From Helianthus annuus (taxonomy: Eukaryota > Streptophyta > Magnoliopsida > Asterales > Asteraceae), in contig NC_035433.2 of the NCBI RefSeq assembly GCF_002127325.2, forward strand, positions 89,273,350 through 89,337,349: a stretch of DNA of 64,000 bases. Reading direction: 5' to 3'. The notes under the pieces were generated by a model that did not search any database, was not told the origin of the DNA, and saw only the letters and a list, made by a program, of their open reading frames with translations. Made by a program: the position numbers and the translations under genes. Shown piece after piece: positions 55,982-64,000 of this stretch. Within the stretch, counting starts at the first letter, position 1. Each line of letters opens with the position of its first letter.

Positions 55982-56719
55982 ATGAGTGATAGTAATTCTT
56001 TTTACTTTCGGCACTCTTATGGTATGTGGTGTCGGTTATGTGGAGGCGAACATGAGGAATTAAAATGTTATTTTCTCAATTATAGGCCCCACTATATAGA
56101 CCCACCGATTCCTTGTAACCTTAAGAGGGGCGAAAGTAAAAATAAGCACTATCTCTCCCTCGAATGCGCCCAACCAGATATTCTAGGAGAAATGCTCCTT
56201 GACGAGTTATTTCAACTAGAAGAGCTAATTCTCAATTGGTCAAAAGAACTTAGGAAGGATTTTATAGATCCATCCCAAGATGATGACCATGAGGAAATGT
56301 TGGAACCGCATTCCGACAACCTCGTTGCTCCCGAAAATACCTTCATACCTAGAAAAGACTTGGACGATAGTCGTCCCTGTGTCGATTGTGCCGTGAAGGA
56401 CTCCCCATCGACTTCGTTCGATGCATACATAGACCTGAGCAATTCGGCATACACCTTCTTTAACGAGAGCCCAGAAAAGGGTTGGACTTGTCCACCTAGA
56501 ATGAAAATAGGAATTACCCTCACCGATAACCTCTTGCGTTCTCGCCTTAGTATAGGACAATTAAGGTATCTTAGGCACTTTGGGGTTGTTCCAACAAATC
56601 AAGAACCACCCGATATAAATAAGCTCCTTAGGAGCAACAAACTCCATAAAACAGCCTCCCGACACGGGGCCGTGTCCGGTCAACACGACCCCGTGCTCAC
56701 TCAGAAGATTCTCTGCTGA
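55982..56719 (+). CDS. LARD-encoded protein of unknown function with a Cys/His cluster
   Basis: 245 aa from the first ATG (MSDSNSFYFRHSYG). Near the N-terminus, CRLCGGEHEELKC forms a zinc-knuckle-like cluster (C-x2-C-x4-H-x4-C) similar to the gag knuckle. The rest is acidic with an FPRK/IPRKDL stretch. The last part (KTASRHGAVSGQHDPVL) is coded by one of the CACGGGGCCGTG motif pairs, so the motif has invaded or forms part of the coding region. No protease or polymerase domain. Probably a relic or minimal gag-like protein. The frame is open, so it may be recently constrained. Confidence 0.55.
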   Translation: MSDSNSFYFRHSYGMWCRLCGGEHEELKCYFLNYRPHYIDPPIPCNLKRGESKNKHYLSLECAQPDILGEMLLDELFQLEELILNWSKELRKDFIDPSQDDDHEEMLEPHSDNLVAPENTFIPRKDLDDSRPCVDCAVKDSPSTSFDAYIDLSNSAYTFFNESPEKGWTCPPRMKIGITLTDNLLRSRLSIGQLRYLRHFGVVPTNQEPPDINKLLRSNKLHKTASRHGAVSGQHDPVLTQKILC

Positions 56720-57243
56720 TTTTGTCAGAATACGGACAAAATGTGTCAGGATTTTCTCTGCACACGGGGCCGTGTCCAGTGTGCTGTCGTTTTCTTTAAA
56801 TGCAGCCTGATTCCTGCTCATTTTTGACCACTTCACTAAACAGAGATTCCTGGGATCTTCACATATACCATCCTAGGTAAGTGCTAAAAGAAGGTTCCCA
56901 AGGACCATCTTGTCTTTTCCACTTTTGTTCATTTCTCCTTCTTTCAAAATTTTTCAAACATCTCCTCCATGGAAGCTTGGAAACCCCATGATTCCAATCT
57001 TCTATGTGAAGTTTGTAAGATTATTGGCTGCGGATTCTTGTTTAAAGTTAGTTCCATAACTTTGTTTTAAATTATCTAAGCTTAAACCACAGTTAAAAGA
57101 TGTTAAAATAATTTAAAACCCAAGAATCGTTAGACAAAAATCCTGCAGACGACTGAACACGGAGCCGTGCTCAGTGAGCACGGGGCCGTGTTCGAGGTAC
57201 TGTTCTGCAAAAGTTTAGTTATCTTCGGTTTCTTTCACAGGAA

Positions 57244-57672
57244 ATGGCCAGCAGGAATAGCGGATCATCTTCACGAAATAATCGAAATGGAAGAAGGTCG
57301 TCCACAGCAGAAGATTCCCTAGTAAACTACGTTTACGCCTTGAGGGAAGCCATAGACGAAATGATGGGAGTAGAAGAAGCATTAGTGGACCATATTAATC
57401 ATCTCACGGTAGGATTGGAGGGCTGTCTTCGAGAAGTAAACCTCCTGCACCAGAGGTTAAACCTTCTCGCTTCCCCGCCTTTGGTTCCCGTAATAACCCA
57501 AAGAGCGTGGAATGTAGTGCCCGAGGTCATCATTCCGGCCGAATGGCACGCCATGCACCAAGTGCCTCAACAAAGGGTGGTGCAAGGAGTCCCGGTGAAT
57601 GTTCCTCCTCAAGCCACTGAAGAGAATGAAGCTGCTTTCTACCTCCCAAGGGAGATAGAAGAGTGGCTTTGA
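57244..57672 (+). CDS. Second LARD ORF, coiled-coil-like, unknown function
   Basis: 142 aa: a Ser/Arg/Asn-rich N-terminus (SRNSGSSSRNNRNGRRSS), a helical stretch of about 55 residues with heptad-like leucines (YALREAIDEMMGVEEALVDH ... CLREVNLLHQRLNLL) and a Pro/Val-rich C-terminus. It follows AAAGTTTAGTT...CACAG immediately before GAAATGG, so it might be an exon after an acceptor. No known domain. Found between motif pairs of the same element. Confidence 0.5.
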   Translation: MASRNSGSSSRNNRNGRRSSTAEDSLVNYVYALREAIDEMMGVEEALVDHINHLTVGLEGCLREVNLLHQRLNLLASPPLVPVITQRAWNVVPEVIIPAEWHAMHQVPQQRVVQGVPVNVPPQATEENEAAFYLPREIEEWL

Positions 57673-58932
57673 ACAACAACCGAGGAGCCGTCGGCTAAAG
57701 GGTGTTACTACATCGGGAAGCTATTTCCGAAATTTTCCTAAATAAGTAGAACCTTTATGATAACCTCATGTATCCCCTAGTTATTTAGCTAACTATATGT
57801 AATTCTCTATGTTTGCAATGATATGATGGTTTCTAAGGTTTGATGGTTATTAATAAATAAAACACACTCATGGTGGTAATGGATGAAAAAGGGAGCGAGA
57901 AAAATGGCCCCATCCACAAAGAACAGAGCAACCCGACACAAATCTCCATCACAGAAGGCTCAACACGGGCCGTGCCCAACCAACACGGCCCCGTGCTGAG
58001 CCACCTGCAGAAAAACGCCCAGTTCAGGTAACTGGACACGGGCCGTGTTCAGAGGACACGCCCCCGTGTCCAGGCTTCTGTCTTATTTCTTTAATTTCTG
58101 TTACTGGCACCTGACCACGGGGTCGTGCCCGGTCACCACGGGGCCGTGTCCAGGATGCCAGTAACATAAATCTTTGCTTTTTAACCCACTTTTACACATT
58201 CTAATCAACCGAAAATCTTATTTTTGGGACACATTGAGGACAATGTGTAATTTAAGTGTGGGGGGATGCTAAAACCTTGAATTTTGCAAATCCTAATTAC
58301 AAGCCTTACACAAAACTCTATTGGAACCGCTAAACACCCCAATTTTTTTTCAAAAACTTTTCGTTTTTTTTACTTGTCTTGGTTTAATTTGGGAATAACA
58401 AGTTCTAAAAATGTTATATTTTTACAAATTTACAACCGATAGCGTCGTGATAACAAAGAACCAACATAAGAAAATTACGAAACGGCATAACAAGTCTAGT
58501 TAAAAATTCGATTATATATACTTGATCACATTAAAAACCCATTCCCGCAAAAGTGAGTTTTGAGCCTTTATTGAGCATACAAATATACATCTTTAGACTA
58601 AATGCACATTTTTCGTTTCTTGTGTGAATAGCCGCTTGGTTCTTACAACTCTAGAACTTGCCACGACGATACATTCCCGGTCCTTACCAACTTAAACCCA
58701 AGTAAGTAAGTGATGGAGGCATTAGGACTAACCATATTTTTCTTTCTACACCATTATTTTTCATTTTTTTTACCACCTACCCAAAATCCCCCTAGTTAGC
58801 CCCTTTGAGCCTAAACCTTTCATTTCATTACCCTAAAACCCTTTTTACCCACCAAAAACCCCTTTTTTTTCACCCTTTATTTTAGTAACAAGCTCGGTTT
58901 TTCGTAAGCTCGCTATTTTATGTGACTTATCA

Positions 58933-58979
<47 letters not shown>

Positions 58980-59546
58980 AAGTCAAAAACAAACAAAAGC
59001 TATATAAAAGCTTGTTTGGAGAAATACTTCAAAATAAAGAGTCACTAAAAACAAGGTGTGTCACGAAAACCGACGCTTTTTACGATTTTCGCCCTTTTAC
59101 TAACCACTAACCCATCCACCCACCTTTAACCCAAGCCTAACCCTTCACCCAAAAAGTCCTCTTGATAATTACAAAGATAAAAAGTTAAAAAGGATGAGGA
59201 TTGATTGCTTGGCAAGCCTATGGAAGGCGTAAGTTCCATGCCGCTCTCGAGTGATTCACTAAAAAAATACACCTTCGGCCGAGTGTTGAGTGATCTCCCG
59301 TGAGGTATGTGAACTTGTATATAAATGGAATTTTAATAAGGCATGCTATGCCCGAATAAGTAATTTATCCTGTGAAACGTTCTAAATAAATCATAACGAA
59401 TAGGATTGTAAATAAATAAAAATAAAACTTACAAAGATCTTGGATTCCCGACACTCTATGACAAGCCAAAAACTTTCTCTTCTACCTATTCCATTTGGGA
59501 GTGTAAGCCACATTTAAAGAGTTTTGCTTGAGGACAAGCAAAAGTT
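57673..59546. other. Non-coding 3' interior of the LARD element
   Basis: No gene. At about 58226-58262 (ACATTGAGGACAATGTG ... AAGTGTGGGGGGAT) lies a second purine-tract-like block, a known feature of Athila/Tat interiors. (TA)n at 58936-58975 produces the 62-codon chance frame. Confidence 0.6.
58936..58975. repeat. (TA)n microsatellite
   Basis: About 20 TA units, uninterrupted. Confidence 0.9.
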
Positions 59547-59562
59547 CAAGTGTGGGGGTATT
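59547..59562 (+). promoter_or_regulatory. Polypurine tract of the LARD element
   Basis: AAGTGTGGGGGTATT directly before the 3' LTR, preceded by TTTGCTTGAGGACAAGCAAA, the usual Athila/Tat arrangement. Confidence 0.75.
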
Positions 59563-62500
59563 TGATGTGTGTAAAATGCAACATATAAATCACATCAATT
59601 AAGGCATAAAACTAACCCTTTTTAAGTACTAATGTTGGAAAAAGAGTGTTTTTGTCTTCCTTTTGTATTTTCAGGATGAAATGAGCTCAAATTCACAAAA
59701 GAAGCAAAAAGATAACTAATTCTAGCATAAATACAAGAAAAGGAATAAAAGTAGACTGCCCGGATCCTCAACGGCATCCCCCAAAGGAAAGAAGAGAAAG
59801 CAGAAGTCTGAACACGCCCCGTGCTCAGCCAGCACGGGGCCGTGCCCAAGAAGCAGCATAAAAGACAAACTTATAGAAGCTTCCATTGCCCACCACGGGG
59901 CCGTGTCCAGCGGGCACGGGGGCGTGGTGAAAGTACAGCAGGCGCATTAATTGTAATTGCGAATTACAATTAATGAGGAGAGAGAGTGTCAGACGGGCAC
60001 GTGGGCGTGTGTAACGCCCGGCTCTTTTGTACTTTCCATTTATAGAAAGCTTTGTTCGTATTTCTATCTTTGGAAACTTTGTAGTCTTGTAATCGTTCCT
60101 TCTTTGTAATCATTATCAAACCGAGACTTGGATCATTAATGAAGCTTGTATTTTGTTACATTTATGTTATACACACTCTATGTATGCTCGTATGTTCGAC
60201 TTCGTGAATCAATCAATGTCTAATTGTTATTCTTGGAAACTATGTGCGAAACTTATAATTAAACTAAACTTATGCATTGAACGTGTTTTGAACGAGAACG
60301 ATACTTAATTTCGACATTCATGCACTCAATTATACTTGGTTTATGATAAACATACTTGTCTTGCCCTTAAACAATGCTTATATGACTAGAACATCCCCTA
60401 AAACTCTTAAAAACCCTAAACTATGAACTACAGGGGGCAAATTGTCATTTTTCAAACTTAATCCAGAAAATTGGACCCCGTCGCGTAGCGCGACGGGTAT
60501 GGGGCTTGATGCTCGCGCTACGCGAGCCCCTGTTTTCGGCAGATTGTGTTTCTTGAGCTGATTATGCACGAAATCCCATTAACCAACCTCACCCAATCAC
60601 CTTTAATCCACCTCTAATCACCTCCAATCACCTTCTAACTCATTCATTATAAATACCCACCTTCTCCAACCCATTTGACACTTTCATAACTCTCTAATCT
60701 TCACAAATTCACTCTCAATCTGCAACAAATCTGAGTTTTGGATAGATTCTTGTAACTTCACTAAAGTGAGTGTAACTTGCTTATTTCTTAGCCAAATCAC
60801 TTGGTTCTTCTTCCTATTGCTTTGTTATGTCCTTGGGTTTGAATCCTTGGTTTTTCCTTGGAAGAATCAGGCTTGGATTTGCCCTAAAATGGACTAAAAC
60901 TTTCTGTTTTGTTTCAAACTTATGCAAACTTCATCTAACTTGTGTGAAACACATCTCAAACCAATGTCCTAATGCTTACAACCCCTCTTATGGTTGGTTA
61001 AGCTTAAAAACATGGTTGAGACATCTAAATCAGAGGCTAAAACCTCATAAACTTTCTGTTTTTAATTAGGGTTTTACCCACAAGTAATGTTCAAGTGTGA
61101 AACTTGTTGAATGTGTGATGGTTGGATTAGCTTGGGCTATCCTTCATAAGAATCCACTCATTACTTGATGTTTTTCTATAGATTAGTTGTTGTTATTACC
61201 TTAATACATGTATGTTCATGACCCTCCTTGTTGTTTATAACAACAAGTGTAGTGGTGAACAATAGAGGTACCTAAATGGAAGCTTGTTCTTCCTACCTCA
61301 TGTATGTATTCTATGACACAAAGAGGTACCTAAATGGAGACATTAATCTCCTACCTCATGCTTGAATCATAAGACTTGTAAACTATATAATATCTAAGTT
61401 ATTCTATATGTATACATCTAAGTAACTAAGACTTGATGATGACTTAATAGTTATTTGTTAAGTGGACGTTACATCATCTATGACCATGCCCTTGTTACGA
61501 CTCTAATGGATCTTAGAATCCATGAAATCATACCAACTTTTGAGTTTCAATAGTGTCAAGAACAAGAGTTATGTGTACAAGATGATTATTTTCACCTATG
61601 CTACTTTCTATATATTTTAAAAACTCCGAATCTATAATCTTCCGTTATACGCCAAACTCACACACCTTTGCTTTCCCGTGTAGAAGGACAAGGTGCTCCG
61701 AACTAATTCATCTACAAACTTGCTCTCGGAATTTCAAGTCACCACTTGTAAACCGTGAGTATACTCGTATTTCCCCCTTTTATTTTTACCACTTTTGGGG
61801 TGTAACATGTTTACCTATTGAAACTTACACATGAACTTTTGTCTAAACACATGAACATTCCTATAACATGCTTGTATATGTGATGACTTGATACTTTAAA
61901 TTTGGGTGATTCTTATGTGTTGAACTTATCATTAACTTCGTATGAGCCAAACCTTGACATATGTAGCGCTATAGGATTAACGACCCGCCTCTACTGAAAC
62001 TTTGGTTATGTCATGAGCAAGTTGCGTTTTCTTGGTTTGATATGTTATACACATGCCATATTTAATGTTTATCTTGAATCGCATGCTTGCTATGAGGAAT
62101 TGTTCACACTTTTATCTTATGCTATGTATGTACCAAACTTGTATACTCGCCTTTGCTTTTGCATTGAATTGTATTTTAAACATGTTACAGGTTGATGATG
62201 ATGAAATGAAAGAGGTAGCACGATGCCTAGATACACACTTTAGACGTTAGGTTTAATATGTTGTATCGAATTTTGGTTATGTTGATTTGTTATCTTGATT
62301 AAACTTGTTGTTATTTGGATCTTGTATTAATGACTACTTGAAGTTTGGAAATGAAATTTGGATTATTAAATTATTGTCACAAATAGCGTTATGATGTCTC
62401 GAGCAATCTTCACACTTCGTCTCATCCCGATGTTTCCGCCATTGGTTGGGGTGTGACAGCGTGTCCAGCGGACACGGGGCCGTGCCCAGCCTTCTGTTCA

Positions 62501-63713
62501 TCCTATAAATAGGAGTGCTTGGTTTCATTTCAACTCATCCCTTGGCACACCACCTCTCTCACACTTCATCCACCACCCACCACCACCATAACACCATCAT
62601 CCACCACCATCATCCATTGTCCATCGTAGAGTGTGTGAGTCGTCTCGGGATCCAAGATTGATCGTAAGAGTTCTTGACAATCAAGGCCATGTTTGCCTAA
62701 GTCTCTTACATCACTTGGTGAAGACAAGTGTTTAGTATAATACTTTTTATTTTCAATCTTTTGCACTTTTTATTTGGTTTTGTATTAATGACTTTAATAA
62801 CTAGTTACTTATGTTGAAGGTGATCTTTCCTTATCGTTTGTCCGTGGTGTCTTGGCATTATTTTACTGTCTATATAAAATAAAAGATTTTCATCATTCAT
62901 ATCTCCACGGTCTATATGGAGGTATGTTTGCTACCTGGTCGGGGGTTAAGGGAACGGTTTGGTAAGGGTCTTGCCCTTGTTCAGCGTTTAGAGGTCCTGC
63001 TTGGGACCTGGGTCAAATTTAGTAGGATCTCCTTCAATGCCCATAGGTATTGGATGGCGAGGATCCAAACTCTTTGACCCCCTCATAAGTTAACTACTAT
63101 TAATACTATAACCCGGCTATTTAGGACTGTATCCCTGCTGACTGAGACTACTTAGCCGAGGGTAACGTCACCGCCGAAAGCGGGGCCTACCACAATTTGC
63201 ATTAATAACTTAATTCATTATCTTTCAATAATCCGACCCTTTAGGATTGTATCCTTGCTGACTCGAACTACTGGGTTGAGGGTAACGTCGCCTTCAAAAG
63301 AGGGGCCTACTACAATAACTAAGATAATCTCTTAAACAAGTGCAAAAGTGCGAAAATAATCAAAGGTTATACTAATACATGTGTCGGATTCAAGTGATTC
63401 ATTTTGTCTATCTGTTTTATTTTATTTTTACTTTTTCAGCATTTAGTTAGTTTTTATTTTCTTAGCTTAAAAAAACATTTTTCTCACTTTTTTATTTGAT
63501 TAGACGTTGAGGATAAACCGGTATTAAAAGCTCTTGTGTCCTTGGACGACCTCGGTATCTTACCAACACTATACTACGTCCACGATGGGTGCACTTGCCC
63601 ATATGTGTGTTTAGTGTTAGTGAATATCGTGTTTTATAAATTTAAAACTTGGCTAAACGTGTAAAAAGGGGCTTAAATATACATCAAAAATATATTACAC
63701 TACACACGCATCA
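59563..63713 (+). repeat. 3' LTR of the LARD element, split by a solo LTR
   Basis: Matches 53976-55671 in two parts: 59563-60009 and 62459-63713. Removing the insert and one GCGTG copy gives about 1697 bp, equal to the 5' LTR. Confidence 0.9.
60010..62458 (+). mobile_element. Solo LTR of a Gypsy-type retrotransposon
   Basis: 2449 bp with ends TGTAACGCCCGGC and GGGGTGTGACA. Flanked by a perfect 5-bp repeat GCGTG (60005-60009, 62459-62463). No primer site, interior or second LTR, so it is what remains after LTR-LTR recombination. A TATAAATA box near 60650 follows 'tcacctttaatccacctcta'-type repeats. Near 60478-60535 the GC-rich palindromes GTCGCGTAGCGCGAC and GCTCGCGCTACGCGAGC stand out. The TGTAACNCCC...GGGTGTGACA ends are common in plant Gypsy LTRs. 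Frames of 60-80 codons inside show no domain. Confidence 0.9.
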
Positions 63714-64000
63714 GAAGATTTGGATAGGGACTTTGATATGAACTAGCTGACTCCAATTTACTTGTGTGGAGAGCATCTCTTGAAAAAAGTCCTAACTTAG
63801 CTGCAAGAGGTATGACGTTCTCATCGGTTTCATGTCAAGTGTGTGGTAGTGTGTTTGAGTCGGTTACGGATGCTTTACTCTAATGCTTGATGTGGACAAA
63901 TTTGGGCACGGACCAAAGCTCCAAACCTACCTATCTAGGACTCTATCGATGATCTATTGGAGAGTTTGAACGGCTGAGAATGTTGACAAAAATGAAGAAA
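63714..64000 (+). pseudogene. LINE (L1-type) C-terminal remnant, 3' piece
   Basis: The RVT-associated zinc region continues in shifted frames: LVWRASLEKSPNLAARGMT, then VSCQVCGSVFESVTDALL. The Cys-x2-Cys and order match the plant LINE zf-RVT segment. Stops are present. It is the continuation of 53411-53975 across the inserted LTR element and runs off the window edge. Confidence 0.7.

Larger units (their letters stand above)
55799..58160 (+). repeat. Dispersed paired CACGGGGCCGTG motifs
   Basis: A 12-bp core CACGGGGCCGTG (variants CACGCCCCCGTG, CACGGGGGCGTG, CACGGGCCGTG) occurs in pairs about 8-15 bp apart at about 55800, 55880, 56662, 57160, 57963, 58035 and 58115, with a single at 56762. 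Further copies lie in the LTR (54243, 54307, 54408-54440). Each pair is roughly self-complementary. Confidence 0.8.
53976..63713 (+). mobile_element. Non-autonomous Gypsy-type LTR element (LARD), Athila/Tat-like
   Basis: LTRs 53976-55671 and 59563-63713 (the second interrupted by a solo LTR) start TGATGTGTGTAAAATGC and end CATCA. Flanks are GAAAA (53971-53975) and GAAGA (63714-63718), four of five alike. The primer site TGGCGCCGCTGCCGGGGA lies at 55678 and purine tract AAGTGTGGGGGTATT just before 59563, both usual for Athila/Tat Gypsy elements. The 3.9-kb interior has two ORFs (55982-56719, 57244-57672) and no protease, reverse transcriptase or integrase. It must depend on another element to move. 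LTRs differ at roughly 1-2% of sites. Confidence 0.9.

Noticed and set aside
56212..56836. Minus-strand ORFs of 91-106 aa opposite the LARD ORF1
   Set aside because: Shadows of the plus-strand frame, which has the Cys/His cluster.

Overview
This is a stretch of flowering-plant (eudicot) nuclear DNA, most likely from the daisy family (Asteraceae). The evidence is interrupted genes with GT-AG introns, an AT-rich and transposon-dense background, and plant-type LTR, Helitron, hAT, PIF/Harbinger, Mutator and SINE elements. One LTR element carries CACGGGGCCGTG motifs that I associate with Asteraceae repeats; the species cannot be named from sequence alone. Most open reading frames longer than 60 codons here are chance frames in repeats. 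The real genes are mostly split into exons.

I support three conserved host genes, all with exon structures I could join in frame. FATA (oleoyl-ACP thioesterase, minus strand, 7 exons, 365 aa) acts in the plastid to release fatty acids from acyl carrier protein. A MEB-type gene (membrane protein of ER body-like, VIT/CCC1 family, plus strand, 7 exons, 545 aa) is a predicted membrane metal transporter. DPMS3 (dolichol-phosphate mannose synthase subunit 3, minus strand, 3 exons, 89 aa) is convergent with the MEB gene. Three further candidates are less certain: an intronless secreted glycine-rich protein (4488-4961), a 4-exon acidic protein of 119 aa hidden inside a Helitron (15801-16446), and a short secreted-type ORF (49960-50202, minus).

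Layout: 1-4440 holds MITEs, a short LTR and a 354-bp tandem duplication. 4442-4961 is the glycine-rich gene. 5630-8600 holds a broken Harbinger Myb/SANT ORF, two SINE-like retroposons and a MITE. 8882-11805 is FATA. 12190-14620 is repeats. 14624-21669 is a nest of Helitrons, one carrying the small gene and one an arabinose-5-phosphate isomerase exon. 22645-29280 is a complete but coding-dead Copia element inserted into a plastid 16S rRNA fragment. 30409-34781 is a Helitron with captured exons. 38870-44998 is the MEB gene, with MITEs and a Helitron in its introns. 45365-47560 is DPMS3. 48360-50200 is a broken Harbinger transposase region. 51731-52946 is a minus-strand Helitron. 53411-64000 is an old LINE split by a 9.7-kb non-autonomous Gypsy-type element, whose 3' LTR is itself split by a 2.4-kb solo LTR.

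The most unusual signal is in FATA intron 1. The end of exon 1, with its splice donor, has been duplicated four times together with intron sequence, giving an array of mini-exons each bounded by AG and GT. Smaller duplications at or near exon borders also occur in DPMS3 and the MEB gene.
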